A DNA stretch of 64,000 nt from Cellulomonas telluris (GTDB lineage Bacteria > Actinomycetota > Actinomycetes > Actinomycetales > Cellulomonadaceae): NCBI RefSeq assembly GCF_004886325.1, contig NZ_QXFN01000003.1:434001-498000 (forward strand). Direction: 5' to 3'. Below, piece after piece: positions 8,078-15,284 of this stretch (the stretch's first letter is position 1; each line of letters starts with the position of its first letter). The notes beneath the pieces were generated by a model. It had not been told where the DNA came from, made no database searches, and was given only the letters and a program-made list of their open reading frames with translations. The position numbers and the translations under genes are program-made.

Positions 8078-8755
8078 TCAGTCGCCCTGGTAGCGCTGCT
8101 CGCGCCACGGGTCGCCGTAGTCGTGGTACCCGTACCGCTCCCAGAAGCCGCGCTGCTCGTCGCGCACGAGGTGGATCTCCTTGACCCACTTCGCGGACTT
8201 CCACAGGTACAGGTGCGGCACGAGCAGCCGCGCGGGGCCGCCGTGCTCGGCGTGCAGCGGACGTCCGTCGTAGGTGTGCGCGACCCACGCGCGCCCGCCC
8301 AGCAGGTCGGCGACGGGCAGGTTCGTCGTGTACCCGCCGTAGCAGGCCACGAGCGCGTACTGCGCGGACGAGCGCACGTCCGCGAGCAGCACGTCGAGGC
8401 TCACGCCGCGCCAGCGGGTCCCGAACTTCGACCAGCGCGTCACGCAGTGCAGGTCGACGGTCGGCTCGTCCTGCGGCAGGGCCATGAGGTCGGACCACGA
8501 CCAGGACCACTCCTCGAGGTCCTCGTTGCGGACCGTCAGGCGCCACCGCTCCGTCGGGACGTGCGGCGTGGTGCCCGCCGTCAGGACCGGGAAGCCGTGC
8601 TCCTCGTACTGGCCCGGGGGCAGCGCGATCCCGGCGGGACGTGGGCGGCCGCGGAACCCGGGAGTGAGGTCGGTGGCGGCGACGGGCTCCTCCGGCGGCA
8701 TGGGGCCATCGAACACGCTCCGGGGCTCCGGACGACAGCCCTCCCGGGACGCCAT
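8078..8755 (-). CDS. Sulfite oxidase-like molybdopterin oxidoreductase
   Basis: This 225-aa protein is a single oxidoreductase molybdopterin-binding domain. The cofactor-ligating cysteine is in VDLHCVTRWSKFGTRW (around residue 103), followed by WRGVSLDVLL and YGGYTTNLPVADL, as in the YedY/sulfite oxidase group. The C-terminal block LLVPHLYLWKSAKWVKEI is also typical. There is no signal peptide or heme domain, so it should act in the cytoplasm. Its ATG at 8753-8755 shares one base with the stop codon of the EEP gene upstream (TGATG), which implies translational coupling. The substrate is unknown; the partner reductase lies directly downstream. Confidence 0.87.
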   Translation of the reverse strand: MASREGCRPEPRSVFDGPMPPEEPVAATDLTPGFRGRPRPAGIALPPGQYEEHGFPVLTAGTTPHVPTERWRLTVRNEDLEEWSWSWSDLMALPQDEPTVDLHCVTRWSKFGTRWRGVSLDVLLADVRSSAQYALVACYGGYTTNLPVADLLGGRAWVAHTYDGRPLHAEHGGPARLLVPHLYLWKSAKWVKEIHLVRDEQRGFWERYGYHDYGDPWREQRYQGD

Positions 8756-9567
8756 CAGGGTGCCGGCAGCTCCACGTCGCAGACCACCGCCCGGTGGTCC
8801 GACGGCAGGACGCCCTCGACGGGCTCGTGCCCGGCGAGAGCAGCGTGCGTGACGCGGAGCGGCGGAGCCGCCGGTCGTCCGCGACGGGCGAGCACGTGGT
8901 CGATGCGCCGGTCGATCTGCTTCACGGCCTCGACCGGCGCCATGGGGGTGTCGGACGACAACGTGACGGCGTCGGGGTCCCCACCGCCGAGCAGCCACAG
9001 GTCCTCGGCGACGGCCTCGAGCGGGGCGAGCTCGGGCGTGCCGGGCGCCGCGTTGAGGTCGCCGACGAGCAGCACCGGCAGGTCGCCGTCGAGCGCGGGG
9101 TCGGCGAGCAGGTCCGCGAGCACGCGGGTCTGCGCGCGGTGGTCGGCCGTCGCCTCGCGGGTCGGCTCCCACTCGGTGCAGGCCACGAGCACGTGCAGCG
9201 GGCCGGCCGGGTGGTCGAGCGTGGCGTGCAGGGCACGCGCCGGCTCGTGCACGTGGGCCGGCAGGTCGTGGACGGCCGTCGCCAGTACCGGCCAGCGGCT
9301 GACGAGGCCGATCCCGATCTCGGCCCCGGCCTGGACGGGATGCTCCGGCGGGTCCGGCAGGGGTGGCACGCCGACCGGGACGAACACCGCGTGCCCGCCG
9401 AGCAGGGCGGCGAGCGCCTCGGCCTGGCTGCCGTCCGCATCGCGCCACGTCTCCTGCAGGCCGAGCACGTCGGGACGCAGGTCCGCCACGACGGACCGGA
9501 TCGCGCGCTCGCGGGCGGGCCATGCTCCGCCGAAGCGCCACCACACGTTCCACGTCGCCACGCGCAC
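8755..9567 (-). CDS. Endonuclease/exonuclease/phosphatase (EEP) family protein
   Basis: The product is 270 aa with a GTG start at 9567. EEP motifs are in order: ATWNVWW at residues 4-10, LGLQETWRD with the metal-binding Glu near 40, VLLVGDLNAAPGTPEL near 163, IDRRIDHVLAR near 217 and LPSDHRAVVCDV near the end. These match the magnesium-dependent exonuclease III / nSMase-like fold. No signal peptide is visible, so it is probably cytoplasmic. Substrates in this superfamily range from abasic DNA to phospholipids and cannot be chosen here. It is the first gene of the run EEP, molybdoenzyme, flavin reductase. Confidence 0.83.
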   Translation of the reverse strand: MRVATWNVWWRFGGAWPARERAIRSVVADLRPDVLGLQETWRDADGSQAEALAALLGGHAVFVPVGVPPLPDPPEHPVQAGAEIGIGLVSRWPVLATAVHDLPAHVHEPARALHATLDHPAGPLHVLVACTEWEPTREATADHRAQTRVLADLLADPALDGDLPVLLVGDLNAAPGTPELAPLEAVAEDLWLLGGGDPDAVTLSSDTPMAPVEAVKQIDRRIDHVLARRGRPAAPPLRVTHAALAGHEPVEGVLPSDHRAVVCDVELPAP

Positions 9568-9694
9568 CCCGCGACGCTACGACGGCGCCGCGCGCGCCGG
9601 AACCCCCGGCGCTCGGGGCGCGGACCCGGGCGTGGTCGGCCACGCTGTCCCCGACGGGCGCCCGACGGGCGGCGGCCCGGGACGGAGGTGGACG

Positions 9695-11320
9695 ATGGCG
9701 CGCCGGCGGGAGGAGCGGACGGGGGAGCGGCCGGGCGAGCTCGAGACGTACCGGTCGATGCGCGACTTCGACCGCACGCCGGAGCCCGCCGGCAGCACGC
9801 CGGAGCCGGACCCCGACGGCCGGCGGCGGTTCGTCGTGCAGCGCCACCGCGCGCGGCGGCTGCACTACGACGTGCGGTTCGAGATCGACGGGGTCCTCGT
9901 CAGCTGGGCCGTGCCGCGCGGCCCGACGCTGGACCCGGACGTGCGGCGCATGGCCGTGCACGTCGAGGACCACCCGCTCGAGTACGAGGACTTCGAGGGC
10001 GTCATCCCCGCCGGCGAGTACGGCGGCGGCGACGTCATCGTGTGGGACCGCGGCACGTGGGAGCCGTACAAGGGTGACGACCCCGCCGCGGACGTGGCCC
10101 GCGGCGAGCTGCACGCCGAGCTGTACGGCGAGCGGCTGCGCGGCAAGTTCCTGCTGGTGCGCCGCGGCGAGGGCGACGGCGGCAAGGAGCAGTGGCTCAT
10201 GCTGCACAAGCACGACGAGCACGCCGTCGCGGGCTGGGACGCCGAGGACCACCCCACGTCCGTCGTCTCGGGCCGCACGAACGACGAGGTCAAGGCCGAC
10301 CCGGACCGGCTGTGGCGCTCGGACCTGCCCGCGTCGGAGGCGTCCGTCGCGCTGCACCCGCCGGTCCCGCCCGGGCCGACCGAGGACGAGCTCGCCGCGC
10401 TCGACGACATCCGCCGCGACGGCACGTGGGAGGTGTTCGGCCGCGCGCTGCGGGTGACGAACCTCGACAAGGTGCTGTTCCCGCCGCGCGAGGGCGAGGA
10501 GCCCGTGACCAAGCGGGAGCTCGTCCGGTACGCCGCACGCATCGCGCCCGTCGTCCTGCCGTACCTGCGGGGGCGCGCGCTCAACATGCACCGCTACCCG
10601 GAGGGCGCAGGCAGGAAGGGGTTCTGGCACAAGCAGCTGCCCGAGCACGCGCCCGACTGGGTGCCGCGCTGGGACAACCCGGAGGCGGACCCGGGGGAGA
10701 CGACGACGTACCTGGTGGTCGACGAGCCGGCGGCGCTCGTGTGGGCGGCGAACTTCGGCGCGCTCGAGTGGCACGCCTGGACGTCGCTCACCGCCGAGCC
10801 GCACCGGCCGACGTACGCGCTCGTCGACATCGACCCCGGCACGTCCACGCCGTGGGAGGACGTGCTGCTGCTGGCCCGCCTGCACCGGGACGCGTTCGCG
10901 CACCTGGGCGTGACGGCGCAGCCGAAGCTCACCGGCCGGCGCGGCATCCAGGTGTGGGTGCCGATCGCCGTCGGGCCGTCCTTCGACGAGACGCGCGCGT
11001 GGGTCGAGACGCTCTCCCGCACGGTCGGCGCCGTGGTGCCGGACCTCGTGAGCTGGCGGTGGGAGGTGCGCGAGCGCGGCGGCCAGGCGCGCCTGGACTA
11101 CACGCAGAACGCGATCAACAAGACCCTCGTCGCGCCCTACAGCCCGCGCGCGGCCGCCGGTGCGCCCGTGTCGGCGCCGATCACGTGGGACGAGCTCGAC
11201 GAGCCGTGGCTGCGCCCCGACGCGTTCACCGTCCGCACGGTCCTCGACCGGATCGCCGAGCGGGGCGACCCGTTCCGGGCCGTGCTCGCGCACGACCAGC
11301 GACTGCCGACGCTGCGCTGA
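9695..11320 (+). CDS. LigD-like NHEJ protein: 3'-phosphoesterase plus polymerase domains, no ligase domain
   Basis: The protein is 541 aa from ATG 9695, with GGAGG at 9684-9688. Residues about 30-200 are the LigD phosphoesterase domain: RRFVVQRHRARRLHYDVRFE, VSWAVPRGP, and DFEGVIPAGEYGGGDVIVWD. Residues about 260-540 are the primase-polymerase domain: VTNLDKVLFPP, VDIDPG with the two catalytic aspartates, GRRGIQVWVP, and the DYTQNAINKTLVAPYSPR block. In mycobacterial LigD these two are fused to an ATP-dependent ligase. Here the ligase is missing and a ligase of matching type is encoded separately at 22584. The order here is phosphoesterase then polymerase, unlike the Pol-PE-Lig order in Mycobacterium. 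No Ku gene lies in the window. Confidence 0.9.
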   Translation: MARRREERTGERPGELETYRSMRDFDRTPEPAGSTPEPDPDGRRRFVVQRHRARRLHYDVRFEIDGVLVSWAVPRGPTLDPDVRRMAVHVEDHPLEYEDFEGVIPAGEYGGGDVIVWDRGTWEPYKGDDPAADVARGELHAELYGERLRGKFLLVRRGEGDGGKEQWLMLHKHDEHAVAGWDAEDHPTSVVSGRTNDEVKADPDRLWRSDLPASEASVALHPPVPPGPTEDELAALDDIRRDGTWEVFGRALRVTNLDKVLFPPREGEEPVTKRELVRYAARIAPVVLPYLRGRALNMHRYPEGAGRKGFWHKQLPEHAPDWVPRWDNPEADPGETTTYLVVDEPAALVWAANFGALEWHAWTSLTAEPHRPTYALVDIDPGTSTPWEDVLLLARLHRDAFAHLGVTAQPKLTGRRGIQVWVPIAVGPSFDETRAWVETLSRTVGAVVPDLVSWRWEVRERGGQARLDYTQNAINKTLVAPYSPRAAAGAPVSAPITWDELDEPWLRPDAFTVRTVLDRIAERGDPFRAVLAHDQRLPTLR

Positions 11321-11329
11321 GCGGCACCC

Positions 11330-11965
11330 TCACTCCAGGACGCCGCACGCCACCCGGTCGCCGGAGTCGCCGGTCCGCAAGGTCTCGTCGTCGGGGCCCT
11401 GCGGCGCGTACCGCTCCGGGACGTTCGCGAAGTTGTCGCGGCCGGAGTGCACCATGACCGCGCTGCCGTCGTCGTCGAGCAGGTCGGTGTCGGTCAGCAT
11501 GTCCGTCACGGTCTCGAGGTGCGCGGTGCCGTCCTCGGTGACGTACAGGCTCGGCAGGTCGCCCGCGTGCTGGCTGTGGCCGCCCTCGTCCGCGCCCAGG
11601 TGCCCGCCGGCGGACAGGAACGCGCCGGTGCGGCTGGAGTCGTCCGGCGGCGAGCTCTCCGGGTCGCACTCGCCGACCGCGTGGACGTGGAAGCCGTGGA
11701 AGCCGGGCTCCAGGCCGTCCACGTGCACGACGACGCGCAGGCCCTCGTCCTCGGGGATCATCTGCACGTCGCCGACGTCCTCGCCGTCCACGTCCTGCAG
11801 CGTGGCCGTCGCGACGGGCACACCGGTCGCGAGCGGCGTCGAGGCCGCCGTCCCCGCCGTGCCGTCCGCCGTGCCGCCCGCACCTCCGCCGTCGTCGCCC
11901 GAGCAGCCGGCGAGCGCCAGCGCCGCGAGCGCGGCCGTGCACGTGACTCGAACCAGGTCTCTCAT
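11330..11965 (-). CDS. Cu-Zn superoxide dismutase family lipoprotein
   Basis: This 211-aa protein has a lipoprotein signal ending in LAGC (Cys about residue 21), so it should be anchored to the outer face of the membrane. An acidic Gly/Thr linker leads to the SOD domain. Metal ligands are visible: GFHGFHVHAVGECD near 90, GGHLGADEGGHSQHAGDL near 120, and AVMVHSGRDN near 170 with the fourth copper His. The C-terminal GDRVACGVLE supplies the disulfide Cys and ends the family signature. It would convert extracellular superoxide to peroxide and oxygen. It is convergent with the LigD-like gene; only nine bases separate the stops. Confidence 0.9.
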   Translation of the reverse strand: MRDLVRVTCTAALAALALAGCSGDDGGGAGGTADGTAGTAASTPLATGVPVATATLQDVDGEDVGDVQMIPEDEGLRVVVHVDGLEPGFHGFHVHAVGECDPESSPPDDSSRTGAFLSAGGHLGADEGGHSQHAGDLPSLYVTEDGTAHLETVTDMLTDTDLLDDDGSAVMVHSGRDNFANVPERYAPQGPDDETLRTGDSGDRVACGVLE

Positions 11966-12150
11966 CGTCGCCCCCTGTGTGGTCCCCCTGCGGCAGGCGC
12001 CGGCCGGGTCGTCCGCACCGACGCCACGGGTCCAGGGTGGTCCCGTCCGGCCCCGTCCGCAGCCCGGGGCACCGGCTCCCGTCGCCCGGGTGCGGGCTCC
12101 GGGCGGGCGGCACATGCTGGGGGGAACCACCCCCGACCCGGAGGAGAGCC

Positions 12151-12498
12151 ATGACCGACGACGTCGCGCGTGACGCGCTGCCCGTCCCGGACTACGACCA
12201 CCTGCCCGTCGGGAGCCTCGGGCACCGCATCCGCTCGCTCGAGGCGGACGAGGTCGAGGTCCTGCGCCGGTACGAGGAGGCGCACGGCAACCGGCTGCCC
12301 GTGATCCAGGTGCTGGACCAGCGCCTGCGCGAGCTCGCCGACGGCGCCGAGCCGTCCGGCGGGGACCCGGCGGGGATCGCACCGGAGCAGGCGCCGGCGC
12401 CGCAGGGAGGCAGCAACGCGTCCCCGGCGACGACCGGTCCGCCGCAGAACCCGCCGTCCCACGGCGACCCGACGAACCCGGCGCAGCCGCGCGGCTGA
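12151..12498 (+). CDS. Hypothetical actinobacterial protein with LPVPDYD motif
   Basis: This 115-aa protein starts at ATG 12151 behind GGAGGAGAG. The first 60 residues (LPVPDYDHLPVGSLGHRIRS, then LEADEVEVLRRYEEAHGNR) form a helical domain that I have seen in many actinobacterial small proteins, though I cannot name a function. The second half is Pro/Gly/Asn-rich and looks disordered. There is no signal peptide. The gene is monocistronic, with a hairpin downstream. Confidence 0.72.
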   Translation: MTDDVARDALPVPDYDHLPVGSLGHRIRSLEADEVEVLRRYEEAHGNRLPVIQVLDQRLRELADGAEPSGGDPAGIAPEQAPAPQGGSNASPATTGPPQNPPSHGDPTNPAQPRG

Positions 12499-12515
12499 CC
12501 GTCGGGTCCCGCGAC

Positions 12516-12548
12516 CGCCCGTCCGGTGCGCACGCACCGCGGCGGGCG
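12516..12548. terminator. Hairpin between convergent genes
   Basis: CGCCCG at 12516-12521 pairs with CGGGCG at 12543-12548. An inner pair GGTGC (12525-12529) and GCACC (12534-12538) forms the tip. It sits between the hypothetical gene ending at 12498 and the VOC gene ending at 12564, and could terminate both. Confidence 0.4.
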
Positions 12549-12563
12549 ATCGTGTGTCCGGGC

Positions 12564-12932
12564 TCAGCGGCGCTCGCAGGCCATCAGCAGGTTGCCGTCG
12601 GGGTCGCGGAACTGCAGGAACGCGACCGAGCCGATGTCGGTCACGTCCCCGACGCGCTCGACCCCGAGCGCGTCGAGGTGGTCGCGCACGGCGGTGAGGT
12701 CGTCGACCCACCAGAAGAACCGCGGCGGTCCGTCCGCGGTGAAACCCGGGTGGTGGGCGTCGAGCGCGAGCCCCACCTCGCCCTCCGTGGGCAGGTCGTG
12801 GATCCGCCCCTCGTGGCTCGTGCCGCCGGGGTCGAGCCCCAGCAGCGCGGAGTACCAGGCGACGGCGGCGGGCATGTCCCGCACGGGGACGAACACCTGG
12901 CCGATGCGGTTGCGGAGCGGGGACGCAGTCAT
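12564..12932 (-). CDS. VOC (glyoxalase-like) family protein
   Basis: The product is 122 aa from ATG 12932. It has the paired beta-alpha-beta-beta-beta modules of the vicinal oxygen chelate fold: VFVPVRDMPAAVAWYSALLG at the start, an internal FFWWVDDLTAVRDHLDALGV, and the C-terminal VAFLQFRDPDGNLLMACERR with the metal-binding Asp/Glu region. VOC proteins include glyoxalase I, extradiol dioxygenases and antibiotic-binding proteins; nothing here selects one. The gene is 31 bases downstream of the DeoR-family gene on the same strand. Confidence 0.85.
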   Translation of the reverse strand: MTASPLRNRIGQVFVPVRDMPAAVAWYSALLGLDPGGTSHEGRIHDLPTEGEVGLALDAHHPGFTADGPPRFFWWVDDLTAVRDHLDALGVERVGDVTDIGSVAFLQFRDPDGNLLMACERR

Positions 12933-12963
12933 GGCGGGGAGGCTAGCCGTGGCGTCCGACACC

Positions 12964-13719
12964 TCAGGCGTGCACGAGCGGCACGCCGGCGGCGGCGAGG
13001 TCGACGAGCGTCGGGTGCTCGGCGGGGACGTCGGTCACCACCCCTGCGACGTCGGAGAGCGGCAGCACCGTGAACGGCGACGCCGCGCCGATCTTCTCGG
13101 CGCTCGCGAGCACGTACGTGTCGGCCGCCCGGCGGGCGAGCGTGCGCTTCATCGCCGCCTCGTCCGCGTCGCCGGTGGTGAGGCCGGCGACGGGGTGGAC
13201 GCCGGTGACGCCGAGCAGGAAGACGTCGGCGCTCACGCGCTCGGCGGCCTCGACCGCCGCGGCCCCGCAGGCGACCCCGGAGTGCTTGAAGATCCGCCCG
13301 CCCAGCAGGACGACCTCGACGCGCGGGTGCTCGACGAGGCTCGCCGCGACCGCGGGGCTGTGCGTGACGACGGTCGCGTCGAGGTCGGGCGGGAGCGCGC
13401 GCGTCACGGCGAGTGCCGTCGTCCCGCCGTCGAGGACGACCGTGCTGCCCGGCGCGACGAGGCGTGCGGCGGCCGCGGCGACGCGCTGCTTGCTGTCGAC
13501 CGCGACGTCGCGACGCGCGGCGAGGTCGCCGACCGCGGGGGACGCCGGCAGGGCGCCGCCGTACACGCGCTGGCACAGCCCGGCGGCGGCGAGGTCGCGC
13601 AGGTCACGGCGGACGGTGTCGTCCGACAGGCCGAGCTCCGCTGCCAGATCCTTGGCGACGATCCGGCCGTCGCGGCGGAGCCGGTCGAGGAGCAGGTCAC
13701 GACGCTGGGCGGTGAGCAC
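12964..13719 (-). CDS. DeoR/GlpR family transcriptional repressor
   Basis: The protein is 251 aa from GTG 13719, preferred over GTG 13737 because AGAAGGG lies seven bases before it and the product then begins LTAQRRDLLLDRLRRDGRIV, as usual in this family. The N-terminal winged helix has LSDDTVRRDLRDLAAAGLCQ. The C-terminal sensor domain (DeoRC) shows VLDGGTTALAVTRAL, LLGGRIFKHSG, FLLGVTGVHP and the TTGDADEAAMKR segment. DeoR proteins usually bind sugar phosphates. It is divergent from the nudix gene with only about 60 bases between starts, so it probably controls that gene and itself. Confidence 0.9.
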   Translation of the reverse strand: MLTAQRRDLLLDRLRRDGRIVAKDLAAELGLSDDTVRRDLRDLAAAGLCQRVYGGALPASPAVGDLAARRDVAVDSKQRVAAAAARLVAPGSTVVLDGGTTALAVTRALPPDLDATVVTHSPAVAASLVEHPRVEVVLLGGRIFKHSGVACGAAAVEAAERVSADVFLLGVTGVHPVAGLTTGDADEAAMKRTLARRAADTYVLASAEKIGAASPFTVLPLSDVAGVVTDVPAEHPTLVDLAAAGVPLVHA

Positions 13720-13745
13720 GGGGCTACCCTTCTGCACGATTCATC

Positions 13746-13774
13746 TTGTTGTTGCACGTTGCTGCCCGTAGTGT
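13746..13774 (+). promoter_or_regulatory. Promoter of the nudix gene (leaderless)
   Basis: TTGTTG at 13746-13751 and TAGTGT at 13769-13774 are separated by 17 bases and fit -35 and -10 elements. The ATG of the nudix gene starts seven bases after the -10, so the transcript probably begins at the A of ATG. The TTGCACGTTGC repeat within the spacer is a candidate site for the divergent DeoR-type repressor. Confidence 0.5.
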
Positions 13775-13781
13775 CGCACAC

Positions 13782-14483
13782 ATGCCGACCACGTCCACCA
13801 CCGCCGACACCACCACCGATCCCGCCATGCCCGGCACCCGGGTCCCCGACCACCGCGGCCGCACCGACCTCGACCGCACCGGGCTCGACCTGACCCGGAA
13901 CCCGCGCGTCCGCGTCGTGGCCGTCGAGCTCCTCGCCGCGGCCTGGCACGTGCTGCGCCGCACGACGTTCGACTACCGCGGCACGGACGGCCGCTGGACG
14001 CGCCAGCAGCGCGAGACCTACGACCGCGGTGACGGCGCGACCGTCCTGCTCTACGACCCCGAGCGTGCCACCGTGCTGCTCACGCGCCAGTTCCGGTTCC
14101 CGGTCTACGTCAACGGCCACCCCGACGGCATGCTCCTCGAGACGGCCGCGGGTCTGCTCGACGAGGACGACGCCGAGACCGCCGTGCGGCGCGAGGCCGA
14201 GGAGGAGACGGGCGTGCGGGTCGGGGCGCTCGAGCGCGTCTTCGAGGTGTACATGAGCCCGGGCTCGGTCACCGAGCGCCTGCACTTCTGGGCGGCGCCG
14301 TACACGCCCGAGCGACGCACGGGGGCCGGCGGCGGCGTGGCCGAGGAGGGGGAGGACGTCGAGGTCGTCGAGCTGCCGTTCGCGCAGGCGCTCGCGATGA
14401 CCCGGACGGGCGAGATCGCGGACGCCAAGACCATCCTGCTGCTGCAGTGGGCGGCCCTGCACGGCCCCTTCCGCGACCGCTGA
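13782..14483 (+). CDS. nudK: Nudix hydrolase, GDP-mannose pyrophosphatase-like
   Basis: The product is 233 aa. An N-terminal extension of about 45 Thr/Asp-rich residues precedes a NudK-like core. The nudix box is the variant seen in NudK: AGLLDEDDAETAVRREAEEE followed by TGV. After it comes YMSPGSVTERLHFWAAPY, very close to the MSPGGVTE stretch that marks this subgroup. NudK cleaves GDP-mannose to GMP and mannose 1-phosphate. The divergent DeoR-type regulator, a sugar-phosphate sensor family, supports a link to sugar nucleotide turnover. The start codon sits seven bases after a -10 element, so there is no leader. Confidence 0.85.
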   Translation: MPTTSTTADTTTDPAMPGTRVPDHRGRTDLDRTGLDLTRNPRVRVVAVELLAAAWHVLRRTTFDYRGTDGRWTRQQRETYDRGDGATVLLYDPERATVLLTRQFRFPVYVNGHPDGMLLETAAGLLDEDDAETAVRREAEEETGVRVGALERVFEVYMSPGSVTERLHFWAAPYTPERRTGAGGGVAEEGEDVEVVELPFAQALAMTRTGEIADAKTILLLQWAALHGPFRDR

Positions 14484-14567
14484 CGCCCGCCGGTTCCGGC
14501 CCTGGCCCGGCGCCCGCGCGGGGCCGCGCGTAGCGTGGGGAGTCCTGGCGCCGACGACGGGAGAGGC

Positions 14568-15284
14568 ATGGATGCCTCGCACGGGCGCGACGCGCTCGGC
14601 TGGACGATGGCCCGCACGTCGGGTCTCCTGCTCGGGCAGGACACCGTCGACGCGGTCCTGCGGCTGCTCACGGCCACGGCCCTGCACACGGTGCCGACGG
14701 CCACGGGTGCCGGCATCACGACGTCCGCACCCGACGGGAGCCGGACGACCGCGGTCGGCACGGACCGGACGGTCCTCGCCGCCGACGCGGTGCAGTACGA
14801 GCTCGACGAGGGCCCGTGCCTCACGGCGTGGCGGCACCGGCGCACCGTGCGTGTGGACGACGTCGCGCACGACGAGCGGTGGCCGCGCTGGGGGCCGGCG
14901 GCGAGCGCGCTCGGGGTCGCGTCCAGCCTCAGCGCACCCCTCGTCGCGGCGGACAGCGCCGTCGGTGCCATCAAGCTCTACGCACCCGGCCCCTCGGCGT
15001 TCACCGCCGAGGCGGAGGCGACCATGGCGATGTTCGCCGCGCAGGCCGGCGTGCTCCTCGCCGCCGCCGAGGGGTTCCGGCGCGGCGCCGACCTCGACGC
15101 CGACCTGCGGCAGGTGCTGCACCGCCGGGACCTGGTCGCGCGGGCCACGGGCTTCCTCATGGGGCAGGACGGGGTCTCCGAGGACGCGGCGTTCACCCAC
15201 CTGCTCGCCCTCGCCCGCCGAGACCGGCGGGGCGTGCACGACACCGCGGCGGAGCTGCTCGGCGCGCGCCCCCGGGGACGCTGA
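14568..15284 (+). CDS. GAF and ANTAR domain regulator
   Basis: The 238-aa product starts at ATG 14568 after GGGAGAGG. A GAF domain spans about residues 25-165 (QYELDEGPCLTAWRHRRTVR is the conserved core). The C-terminal part, LVARATGFLMGQDGVSEDAA then HLLALARR, is an ANTAR-like three-helix bundle, somewhat more divergent than in the copy at 677. It should act as a sensor-controlled antiterminator or RNA-binding protein. The PP2C phosphatase gene begins on the base after its stop codon, so they form one transcription unit. Confidence 0.85.
   Translation: MDASHGRDALGWTMARTSGLLLGQDTVDAVLRLLTATALHTVPTATGAGITTSAPDGSRTTAVGTDRTVLAADAVQYELDEGPCLTAWRHRRTVRVDDVAHDERWPRWGPAASALGVASSLSAPLVAADSAVGAIKLYAPGPSAFTAEAEATMAMFAAQAGVLLAAAEGFRRGADLDADLRQVLHRRDLVARATGFLMGQDGVSEDAAFTHLLALARRDRRGVHDTAAELLGARPRGR

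Noticed and set aside
7931-11320. A very long plus-strand open frame of more than 1,100 codons joining antisense of the reductase region to the LigD-like gene
   Set aside because: Only the part from ATG 9695 has protein-like sequence; the rest is an open antisense frame caused by high GC. Similar long shadows over recB and recC were also dropped.
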